14,640 nucleotides of DNA from Candidatus Colimorpha enterica (GTDB taxonomy: Bacteria > Bacillota > Clostridia > Oscillospirales > CAG-272). This document shows, one piece after another, positions 8,726 through 14,483 of this stretch. The stretch covers positions 1 through 14,640 of the forward strand of contig JAGHTD010000289.1 in NCBI GenBank assembly GCA_018065475.1, read 5' to 3'. Numbering within the stretch: the stretch's first letter is position 1; each line of letters begins with the position of its first letter. The notes under the pieces are model-generated. The model saw nothing but the letters and a program-made list of their open reading frames with translations. It did not search any database and was not told the origin of the DNA. The position numbers and the translations under genes are program-made.

Positions 8726-9463
8726 ATGGCTATACTTGAAGCTGAAAACGTAATAAAGCTTTACAGGCAGTACGATTCCACCGTCACGGCCGTTGACAGG
8801 GTCAATTTCAAGGCGGAGGACGGGCAGTTCATCGCCATAATCGGTTCGTCCGGCTCGGGAAAATCCACCCTTCTGCATATTATGGCGGGGCTTGACAAAC
8901 CGACGAGCGGAAGCGTCCGCATAAGAGGGAACGATCTGACGAAGATGGATAAGGACGAGCTCTCAAGGTTCAGAGGGCAGTTCACCGGCTTCATCTTTCA
9001 GAAGCATAACCTCATTCCCCAACTCACCGCGCTTGAAAACATCCTCGTGCCCACGATAATGTGCAACAAAGAGGAATACAAGTACGAGGAACACCTGAAA
9101 AAGCTGATAAAGATCCTGGGTCTCGGCGACCGTCTTCATCATCTCCCGTCCGAGCTTTCGGGCGGACAGCAGCAGAGGGTGGCGATCGCAAGGGCGATGA
9201 TAAACCGCCCGCAGGTGCTTTTCGCCGACGAGCCGACGGGCAACCTCGACCGTGCAAACGCCGACGAGGTGCTCTCCCTTCTCCTTGAAACGAAGAAGGA
9301 AATAGGCCAGACCGCCGTTATGGTCACCCACGATCTGACGATCGCCGAAAAGGCGGACAGGATATACAAAATGGACAACGGCCGTCTGCTTCTTTTCAGA
9401 GACGAAAACGGGCAGTATATGCGCAATTCATTTGAGGCAGAGACCGACAAAGCAAAAATGTAG
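8726..9463 (+). CDS. ABC transporter ATP-binding protein, LolD/MacB type
   Basis: The 245-residue ATPase that powers the preceding FtsX-type permease. All nucleotide-binding motifs are intact: Walker A GSSGSGKS (40-47), Q-loop Gln92 in IFQKHNLIP, signature LSGGQ (144-148), Walker B VLFADEP (164-170) and the H-loop His202 in MVTHD. The FQKHNLIPQLTALENI and FADEPTGNLD wording is typical of the LolD/MacB/BceA group (MacB superfamily). The ATG at 8726 is chosen over the in-frame GTG at 8720 because AAGGTG at 8715-8720 then sits 5 bases upstream. The start is just after the permease stop (8721-8723). A homodimer joining the two modules of one fused permease is the expected arrangement. Confidence 0.95.
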   Translation: MAILEAENVIKLYRQYDSTVTAVDRVNFKAEDGQFIAIIGSSGSGKSTLLHIMAGLDKPTSGSVRIRGNDLTKMDKDELSRFRGQFTGFIFQKHNLIPQLTALENILVPTIMCNKEEYKYEEHLKKLIKILGLGDRLHHLPSELSGGQQQRVAIARAMINRPQVLFADEPTGNLDRANADEVLSLLLETKKEIGQTAVMVTHDLTIAEKADRIYKMDNGRLLLFRDENGQYMRNSFEAETDKAKM

Positions 9464-9481
9464 TGAAAGGGCATTTCAGAA

Positions 9482-10930
9482 ATGGCTGAATATCTTCAAT
9501 CCGGCGGCGTATCGAGCGCCGCGATGGTAATAATATCGGTCGCTCTTATGCTTATATGCGGATTTGCGATGACGCGGATAACCAAAAAGCTCCGCCTGCC
9601 CAACGTTACCGCATACATAGTGACCGGAATAATCATAGGGCCCTACTGTCTTGACTTCGTGCCCTCCGTTGTCGTGCAGGGCATGGACTTTCTCTCGGAT
9701 ATAGCCCTCGCCTTCATAGCTTTCAGCGTCGGTGAGTTCTTCAAGTTCTCGACGCTCAGAAAAAACGGCATGAAGGTCATAGTGATCACGGTGTTTGAGG
9801 CGCTTCTCGCCTCGGTGTTCGTGTTTGTGCTGACGTACGTCATCCTTCATCTCGACCTTTCGTTCTCGATCGTCCTTGCCGCGCTCGCGTCCGCGACCGC
9901 GCCCGCATCGACCATTATGACGATAAGGCAGACGGAGGCAAAGGGTGAGTTCGTCGATACCCTTCTCCAGGTCGTCGCTCTCGACGACGTTGTCAGTCTT
10001 ATTGCGTACAGCATAGCGATCTCGGTCGCGCTGACGTCGAAGGCGGGAGAGGGAGCGGGTACCTTTGACGCCGTGGTGAAGCCGATACTGATAAATATCG
10101 GGGTGATAATCCTCGGCGTGCTCTTCGGCTTCATAATGAAGCTCCTTCTGCACAAACGCTCGTCGGACAACCGCCTCATCGTCTCGGTGGCTCTCATCTT
10201 CGTCTTCTGCGGTATCTGCGCTCTGCTTGACGTATCGCCCCTCCTCGGATGTATGACGATGAGTATGATCTATATCAATATCTCCGACGACAGCAATCTG
10301 TTCTTACAGCTCAATTACTTCAATCCGCCGATACTCCTGCTTTTCTTTGTTAAATCGGGACTGACCTTCAACCTTTCGGCTCTCACCGAATCGTCGTCGG
10401 CAGTCGGTTCGTCACCGCTCCTGCTCGTCGGCGTGCTCTATATCGCCGTCAGGATCCTCGGCAAATACCCACGCGCCTTTCTCGGCGGTCTCGTCACGGG
10501 GCGCAATCACAAGGTGAGGGACTACCTCGGGCTTGCGCTTATACCCCAGGCGGGCGTTGCGATCGGACTTGCCGCGATAGGGGCTAGAACGATAGGCGGA
10601 GAGACCGGAAACGCTCTCAACACGATCATCCTTGCGTCGAGCGTGCTTTACGAGCTCATCGGCCCGGTATGCGCAAAGCTGTCGCTCTACCTCTCGGGAT
10701 CGTATTCGGATAAACTCGAAGACATCGTTGAGGTCGAGGCCGTCGCGGACGACGGAAAGAAGAAGAGCGAGGTCGAGCTTCTTATCGAGCGTATAAACGC
10801 CATAAGGGACGAGCTCCCCGCTCACGAGAAAATCGTGCAGAACGAAGAAAGGGCCTTCACCGAGGCCGCACAGGAATATCAGATACGTACGGGGCCGCAA
10901 AGATTCGGGCCTCACGGCAGAAGAAGATAA
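9482..10930 (+). CDS. CPA2-type cation/proton antiporter
   Basis: A 482-residue Na+/H+ exchanger-family membrane protein (Kef/NapA-like), probably swapping Na+ or K+ for protons across the cytoplasmic membrane. Roughly residues 10-405 form about a dozen membrane helices. Family markers are LRLPNVTAYIVTGIIIGP (37-54), the unwound-helix motif ATAPAST (138-144) and the paired acidic residues Asp168-Asp169 in ALDDVVSLIAY, the expected ion-binding site. A second unwound segment lies near LIPQAGVAIGLA (353-364). The tail (about 408-482) is charged and cytoplasmic but shows no clear RCK/TrkA nucleotide-binding domain, so Kef-type regulation is not supported. GAAAGGG at about 9465-9471 may be its ribosome binding site. 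The next gene is an MgtC-family protein, so the two may share an ion-homeostasis role. Confidence 0.88.
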   Translation: MAEYLQSGGVSSAAMVIISVALMLICGFAMTRITKKLRLPNVTAYIVTGIIIGPYCLDFVPSVVVQGMDFLSDIALAFIAFSVGEFFKFSTLRKNGMKVIVITVFEALLASVFVFVLTYVILHLDLSFSIVLAALASATAPASTIMTIRQTEAKGEFVDTLLQVVALDDVVSLIAYSIAISVALTSKAGEGAGTFDAVVKPILINIGVIILGVLFGFIMKLLLHKRSSDNRLIVSVALIFVFCGICALLDVSPLLGCMTMSMIYINISDDSNLFLQLNYFNPPILLLFFVKSGLTFNLSALTESSSAVGSSPLLLVGVLYIAVRILGKYPRAFLGGLVTGRNHKVRDYLGLALIPQAGVAIGLAAIGARTIGGETGNALNTIILASSVLYELIGPVCAKLSLYLSGSYSDKLEDIVEVEAVADDGKKKSEVELLIERINAIRDELPAHEKIVQNEERAFTEAAQEYQIRTGPQRFGPHGRRR

Positions 10931-10947
10931 TTCGGGAGGAATAAAAA

Positions 10948-11673
10948 ATGTATTATTATGTTGATCCAATAGGAAAGTTTCTCGGAGACTGGGCGACAAA
11001 CGTCAGCGTCGGCTCAGTCGCTGTCCGCATTTCGCTTGCGCTGATCCTTTCGGCTGTTGTCGGATGCGAGAGAGCAAGCAAGCGTCACGCGGCAGGTCTC
11101 AGGACCTTCATTCTTATATGTATAGCGTCCGCCATGGCGACCGTCGCCGACGTATGCCTTATGCAGCATCTCGGAATCACCGTTCCCTTCATAAGCGCGG
11201 CGGCGATGATAGGAATTGCGATCATAAGCAGTAACTCCATCCTTTTCAGCTCAAAGAACCAGATCAAAGGTCTGACCACCTCCGCCGGTCTTTGGGCGTG
11301 CGGATTCCTCGGCCTGCTGATAGGCGGCGGCTATTACACCATCGCCCTCATCTATTTCGTATTTCTCTATTGCGGTCTTTCGTTCTTCCCGTCGTTTGAA
11401 AGGTATCTGAAAAACCGCTCCAACCATTTCGAGATCCACCTTGAGCTCACCGACATTTCCTATCTCCGCGACTTCGTCACGACGATCCGCCGCCTCGGCC
11501 TCAAGATCGACGATATCGAATCCAACCCCGCGTATATCAATTCGGGGCTCAGCGTCTATTCGATCTCCCTTACCATCAACAGCAAGGAGCTCAAAAAGTA
11601 CAAGACGCACAGCGAGATAATCGAGGCGCTCGGCAGTCTCGAGTACGTCAACCACATCGAAGAGATGACCTGA
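10948..11673 (+). CDS. MgtC/SapB family membrane protein
   Basis: A 241-residue protein with an MgtC-type membrane half and a soluble C-terminal half. MgtC proteins are linked to growth in low magnesium and to inhibition of F-type ATP synthase in Salmonella; the exact function in Clostridia is not established. The signature GCERASKRHAAGLRTFILIC (39-58) matches the family's ER..R..AGLRTH..V block, except that Phe replaces the usual His after RT. A second match is IKGLTTSAGLWACGFLGLLIGGG (106-128). The usual GxGFLGAG helix is replaced by AAAMIGIAIISSN (84-96). Residues about 160-241 look like a small alpha-beta regulatory (ACT-like) domain. GGGAGG at 10933-10938 fixes the start, and the terminator at 11692 follows. 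Confidence 0.85.
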   Translation: MYYYVDPIGKFLGDWATNVSVGSVAVRISLALILSAVVGCERASKRHAAGLRTFILICIASAMATVADVCLMQHLGITVPFISAAAMIGIAIISSNSILFSSKNQIKGLTTSAGLWACGFLGLLIGGGYYTIALIYFVFLYCGLSFFPSFERYLKNRSNHFEIHLELTDISYLRDFVTTIRRLGLKIDDIESNPAYINSGLSVYSISLTINSKELKKYKTHSEIIEALGSLEYVNHIEEMT

Positions 11674-11691
11674 TCGTATTATATAATAATG

Positions 11692-11725
11692 AAAGAACAC
11701 ATCCGGACGGATGTGTTCTTTTGAT
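11692..11725 (+). terminator. Strong hairpin terminator after the MgtC-family gene, possibly bidirectional
   Basis: A perfect inverted repeat, AAAGAACACATCCG (11692-11705) and CGGATGTGTTCTTT (11708-11721), is followed by TTGATTTT on the + strand. It sits in the 54-bp gap between two converging genes. In practice the inner pairs would open to give a 4-6 base loop and a stem of about 12 bp. The + strand tail is moderately T-rich. On the - strand the stem is followed by CATTATTATATAATAC, a weaker tract, so stopping of the 11728-12626 operon here is plausible but less certain. Confidence 0.85.
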
Positions 11726-11727
11726 TT

Positions 11728-11979
11728 TCAGTTTTTGGCTTTCGGCTTTGAAGGTTTCAGAGAGAAAAACAGGGCGATCGCGGAGATCAGGGCGGCTGCG
11801 CCGTATGCCGCCGACATAATGTAATATCCGACGAAGTCGTACCGGATTGTGCCGGAGACGAGATATGGCTGAGACAGCGACTTCATCAGCGTTGCGGCGC
11901 AGGAAATGCCGGTGTATAAGCAGATCAGCGCAAGGGTGATGCAGAGGATCAGCTTCAGTATTTTTGTGTTTATGAGCAT
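11728..11979 (-). CDS. Small two-helix membrane protein, unknown function
   Basis: An 83-residue protein with two predicted membrane helices, about residues 7-29 and 50-73, a short loop between them and a Lys/Pro-rich end (SLKPSKPKAKN). I know no family match. Its ATG overlaps the end of the upstream gene by 10 bases, and a GGAG site lies 8 bases before it within that gene, so it is read as the second gene of a two-gene operon. A Cys at position 27 (GISC) is not preceded by a proper lipobox. It may be a membrane partner of the permuted-papain-like protein encoded before it, but only the overlap suggests this. Confidence 0.68.
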   Translation of the reverse strand: MLINTKILKLILCITLALICLYTGISCAATLMKSLSQPYLVSGTIRYDFVGYYIMSAAYGAAALISAIALFFSLKPSKPKAKN

Positions 11980-12626
11980 AGGTCAAGCTCCGTCCTTTCT
12001 CCGTTTATGTAAAAGAAGATTTCACCGCAGTCTGAAAAGTCGCGGTCGGTCTCGACGCAGTCGTATTCATCAAGTGATTTTATAAGTCTTGTCGGCGTAT
12101 AGACGAGTGTCTGTGTCTTCAGACGGTATGCGTCGCCGACTACCTCGTTCCACAACCCGATCGACCAATAACTGCAATTTTTGCCGAGCTCCCACCTGTC
12201 GTTGCGGGCTATGTAGTCTTCGACGGCTTCCAACTTTGTCTCGTCGATATTCACGCTGAGCGATTTGCGCCCGACGTAACGCCCGTATTCGGATATGAAA
12301 TGCGGCTCGAGGTTGAAAACAACGCCGAAGTGGTCGGAGATCGCCCACACCGAAAACGTGATCTCACTGCAGTCCTTTACCTCGTTGTCCATTATGCGCA
12401 CGGGATGTCCCGTTTTGTTTTCAATTGATATCCAGGCGTGTCCGAGGCATTTTACGAACGGCTCCGACTCGTTTTTGCCGTCAAAGGCGGTGATCGAAAG
12501 GATCAGCCCCCCGTCGGTGTGATCGACGGTCTTCGACCCGACTGCGTAGGAGTTGAAATCAATATATAGGAACAGCGCGGCGGCGATGATGAGGGCGGCC
12601 GACAGAATAATTATTTTCGGTTTCAC
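11970..12626 (-). CDS. Membrane-anchored protein, probable circularly permuted NlpC/P60-like fold
   Basis: A 218-residue protein with an N-terminal hydrophobic segment (residues 4-22) that acts as a signal peptide or anchor, so the rest should lie outside the membrane. The body carries GHAWISIEN with His63 and later KNCSYWSIGLWNEV with Asn150-Cys151, then YTPTRLIKSL (176-185). A His strand first and an N-C helix later is the order seen in circularly permuted papain-fold proteins (LRAT, YiiX/YaeF, DUF4105-like). The fold and a thiol hydrolase activity are inferred, not shown. The start is GTG, supported by AAGGAAA 5 bases upstream (about 12632-12638); the next Met, at residue 79, would remove the catalytic His. 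A consensus promoter lies 34 bases upstream. An intact second gene overlaps its end. Substrate unknown; wall peptides or acyl lipids are the family's usual targets. Confidence 0.75.
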   Translation of the reverse strand: MKPKIIILSAALIIAAALFLYIDFNSYAVGSKTVDHTDGGLILSITAFDGKNESEPFVKCLGHAWISIENKTGHPVRIMDNEVKDCSEITFSVWAISDHFGVVFNLEPHFISEYGRYVGRKSLSVNIDETKLEAVEDYIARNDRWELGKNCSYWSIGLWNEVVGDAYRLKTQTLVYTPTRLIKSLDEYDCVETDRDFSDCGEIFFYINGERTELDLCS

Positions 12627-12659
12627 GGGTATTTCCTTTATAATAAATATTGTGCATAT

Positions 12660-12688
12660 ATTATACTAAAAAATGCAGTTTCAGTCAA
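12660..12688 (-). promoter_or_regulatory. Sigma-A promoter for the 12626-11728 operon
   Basis: On the - strand, TTGACT (12688-12683) and TATAAT (12665-12660) are separated by exactly 17 bases. The start codon lies 33 bases after the -10. Only the last -35 base differs from consensus. It points away from the second promoter at 12737-12765, giving a divergent pair about 50 bp apart. Confidence 0.85.
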
Positions 12689-12736
12689 CGGGGAATATGA
12701 AATATCCGAAAACAGCAATATTTTTTTGTAAAACGC

Positions 12737-12765
12737 TTGACAAAGTACACGAAAGGTGATATAAT
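12737..12765 (+). promoter_or_regulatory. Perfect consensus sigma-A promoter for the XRE operon
   Basis: TTGACA (12737-12742) and TATAAT (12760-12765) are both exact consensus with a 17-base spacer, so the unrepressed promoter should be strong. The transcript should start near 12772, leaving a leader of about 60 bases before the chosen ATG at 12831. Operator-like repeats cover the start site, which fits a strong promoter held down by its own first product. Confidence 0.9.
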
Positions 12766-12772
12766 AAGTGCA

Positions 12773-12809
12773 TAAAAGTTCATATAAGAACATTAAAGTT
12801 CAATGAACT
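12773..12809 (+). promoter_or_regulatory. Probable operator: two AAAGTTCA repeats with dyad symmetry
   Basis: TAAAAGTTCA (12773-12782) recurs as TTAAAGTTCA (12793-12802) exactly 20 bases later, about two helical turns. Each copy extends into a dyad: GTTCATATAAGAAC (12778-12791, imperfect) and AGTTCAATGAACT (12797-12809, perfect 6-1-6). They sit across and just after the expected transcription start. Binding by the XRE protein encoded next is the natural reading, since such repressors commonly bind paired dyads at their own promoter. This is inference from position and symmetry. Confidence 0.65.
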
Positions 12810-12830
12810 GAGATGAATGGAGATAAAGAT

Positions 12831-13259
12831 ATGGCAACATTCGGCGACAAATTGAGGCAGGGAAGAGCGGAAAGCGGGCTGACACAGCTTGAGCTTGCAA
12901 AAATGGCGGACGTTTCGCTGAGGTCGATAGCCGCATACGAGAACGGGGAAAAGACACCGCGTGACCGCACTGCGCTGAAGCTGGCATCCGCGATCGGTGT
13001 TTCGGTGAAATACCTGACCGACGACGGCTGTTCCGATCCCACCGAGGATATTGAAAAGGACGGCTACATCGCAAAGGCGCACGAGAGATACGACTCAAAG
13101 ACGGCGAGAGATATAAGAAGGATAATGGACGACAGCCGCGCCCTCTTTGCGGGCGGCGAGCTGACGCAGGAGCAGAAGGACGACTATTTTGCCGCGCTTA
13201 TGGAGGCGTACGTCCTCTGCAAGGACGAGGCGGCGAAGAGGCGCGGAAAGAAAAAATGA
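12831..13259 (+). CDS. XRE-family transcriptional repressor
   Basis: A 142-residue DNA-binding protein. Residues about 3-62 form a Cro/CI-type helix-turn-helix (FGDKLRQGRAESGLTQLELAKMADVS...YENGEKTPRD). The tail (about 80-142) is helical, with ALFAGGELTQEQKDDYF (104-120), a tail I associate with clostridial repressors found next to ImmA/IrrE peptidases. The ATG at 12831 is preferred over the in-frame ATG at 12813: GGAGA at 12818-12822 is 8 bases before it, the earlier ATG has no clear site, and homologous repressors begin close to the HTH. It likely represses its own operon through the repeats at 12773-12809. Its stop overlaps the next gene by ATGA. By analogy with ImmR/ImmA of ICEBs1, the peptidase two genes on may relieve repression. 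Confidence 0.9.
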   Translation: MATFGDKLRQGRAESGLTQLELAKMADVSLRSIAAYENGEKTPRDRTALKLASAIGVSVKYLTDDGCSDPTEDIEKDGYIAKAHERYDSKTARDIRRIMDDSRALFAGGELTQEQKDDYFAALMEAYVLCKDEAAKRRGKKK

Positions 13260-13801
13260 TGGCGGAAAGATATTACTGCGCCGACGGCAACGTTGTATAT
13301 GTCACGCCGGGCGACACGCCCGATACGGTGAACGTCAATTTCAGAGGCAACAGGTATGTCAAACCGTCGTCGATAATCGGCGTCAAGCTTTTCAAGACCA
13401 ATCCGAAGGAGAAAAAGCACGGGCGAAGCGATCAGCAGGGCAGAGACTTTGCCGATATATGCAACGAAAACGCGGCAAAGAACGCCAACGCCTCGCCGAT
13501 ACCCGGTACAGTCTCTGTCGGGAACACCGTGCTCGTCTTCAATACGGGTGAAAACCGCTTTGAGCAGTACACGGTATGCTGTTCATACGACGACAGAGAA
13601 TACGGTCACACCGGGACGTCGCGTTACAGCTCCGGGACGGTGACCGACCGCACCGCTCTGACCGACAAAGGCGTGAAAATGGTGAGCGACCTTTCGCCGA
13701 TCGGCAACGCCCTGCTCGGCTGTGAAAAGGGACAGAAAGTCACGGTGTCGATGCCGGACAGAAGCAAACTCAATTTTATTGTAAGGGATATAATGAACTG
13801 A
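13256..13801 (+). CDS. Protein with a GreA/GreB C-terminal-like (FKBP-fold) domain, no Gre coiled coil
   Basis: A 181-residue protein. Its C-terminal half (about 85-180) follows the Gre-factor C-terminal pattern: TVSVGNTVLVFNTGENRFEQYTVC (85-108), then SDLSPIGNALLGCEKGQ (144-160), KVTVSMP (161-167) and a last strand KLNFIVRDI (171-179). That domain docks Gre, Rnk and related proteins to RNA polymerase near the secondary channel. The N-terminal 80 residues are not the Gre coiled coil: they give short strands (NVVYVTPGD, DTVNVNFRGNRYVKPSSIIGVKLF) and a charged helix (GRDFADICNENAAKNANA), and I recognise no family in them. So RNA-cleavage stimulation by a coiled-coil tip is not expected. ATGA joins it to the XRE gene and TGATG to the peptidase gene. 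A second ATG at 13259 could also be the start. Role unknown; a polymerase-binding, antitoxin-like or sensor role is speculation. Confidence 0.78.
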   Translation: MMAERYYCADGNVVYVTPGDTPDTVNVNFRGNRYVKPSSIIGVKLFKTNPKEKKHGRSDQQGRDFADICNENAAKNANASPIPGTVSVGNTVLVFNTGENRFEQYTVCCSYDDREYGHTGTSRYSSGTVTDRTALTDKGVKMVSDLSPIGNALLGCEKGQKVTVSMPDRSKLNFIVRDIMN

Positions 13802-14331
13802 TGACCTGCCGTAATATACGAAAAAAAGCGAATGAAATAAAGAAATACGGTATAAACGACCCTTTTCTGCTTTGCAGATTCCTCCGTATAGTGCTCAACT
13901 ACCACAATTTCGGCAGCGGAAGCGGAGCGATAAAGGGGCTTTATACCCGCATTGCCGGCGTGGATCTCATAACGCTCAACGCCGACCTGCCTTACAGTCT
14001 GCAGAAGGTCGTGCTGTGGCACGAAATAGGCCACTCGGTGCTCCATACGAGAAAGACGAGCTTTGCGGAGCTGTCTCTCGGCTCCGAAGCGGATCAGTAC
14101 GAGACGGAGGCAAACCTCTTTGCCGCCGAAATGATGATAGAAAACGGGGACATCCTCGCCCTTCTCGACGGCAGAAAGACGGTGAACGAGATAGCCGGCG
14201 AGCTGTTCCTCCCCGCCGAGATCATGGATTTCAAGCTCCGTATGATGAAGGACGAGGGGATAGCGTTCGTTGACCCGCCGATGACGGCAAAAGGCAATTT
14301 TCTGAAAGACACCGCTTTCCGGAGAATATGA
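13801..14331 (+). CDS. ImmA/IrrE-family zinc metallopeptidase
   Basis: A 176-residue cytoplasmic gluzincin-like peptidase. The zinc site is clear: WHEIGHSVLH with His74, Glu75 and His78, followed by the third-ligand region YETEANLFAAEMMI (100-113). The segment AGVDLITLNADLP (52-64) before it is the usual substrate-groove strand. The family's common AAxLLMP ending reads AAEMMIENGD here, a mild departure. Known relatives cleave XRE-type repressors (ImmA on ImmR; IrrE/PprI on DdrO), which makes the XRE protein of this operon the first candidate substrate. The start overlaps the preceding stop by one base (TGATG), so all three genes should be translated together. No membrane segment is present. 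Confidence 0.9.
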   Translation: MTCRNIRKKANEIKKYGINDPFLLCRFLRIVLNYHNFGSGSGAIKGLYTRIAGVDLITLNADLPYSLQKVVLWHEIGHSVLHTRKTSFAELSLGSEADQYETEANLFAAEMMIENGDILALLDGRKTVNEIAGELFLPAEIMDFKLRMMKDEGIAFVDPPMTAKGNFLKDTAFRRI

Positions 14332-14384
14332 AACGGGATAAGAAAAGACCGCATGTGGGACTTGTTCTTAAGGACAATTTTTAA
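14328..14384 (+). CDS. Possible 18-residue basic microprotein (MKRDKKRPHVGLVLKDNF)
   Basis: A short open frame starts with an ATG overlapping the peptidase stop by ATGA, the same junction type used within this operon. It would encode MKRDKKRPHVGLVLKDNF: a very basic start and a small hydrophobic core. GGAG at 14321-14324 is only 3 bases from the ATG, closer than normal, though coupling could make up for that. It ends before the terminator at 14428. It could be chance or the remains of a longer gene, and I know no family. Confidence 0.25.
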   Translation: MKRDKKRPHVGLVLKDNF

Positions 14385-14427
14385 AACACCCGCCACACAG
14401 CGTGGTGAGTAAGTGCGCATTGTAAAT

Positions 14428-14466
14428 AAAATCAGGCTGACAGTCAAAATCAGCCTGATTTTTCTT
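14428..14466 (+). terminator. Intrinsic terminator of the XRE/peptidase operon
   Basis: A perfect 13-bp inverted repeat, AAAATCAGGCTGA (14428-14440) and TCAGCCTGATTTT (14450-14462), with a 9-base loop, leads into a T-rich run (TTTTTCTTTTT, ending near 14469). It is 97 bases past the peptidase stop. The A-rich left edge gives a possible mirror-image U tract on the other strand, so it could also stop transcription entering from the right. Confidence 0.92.
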
Positions 14467-14483
14467 TTTAGTTGTTATTTTAA

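Noticed and set aside
11890..11920. Lipoprotein signal in the 83-residue protein
   Set aside because: Cys27 follows TGIS rather than a Leu-Ala/Ser-Gly/Ala lipobox, and it lies at the end of a membrane helix.
12813..12830. ATG at 12813 as start of the XRE gene
   Set aside because: It has no ribosome site and adds six residues outside the HTH, while GGAGA is ideally placed for the ATG at 12831.
14362..14382. Hairpin TTGTTC-ttaa-GGACAA followed by TTTTT as a terminator
   Set aside because: The stem is only 6 bp with a G-T pair and few GC pairs; the perfect 13-bp terminator at 14428 is far better. It could still cause pausing.
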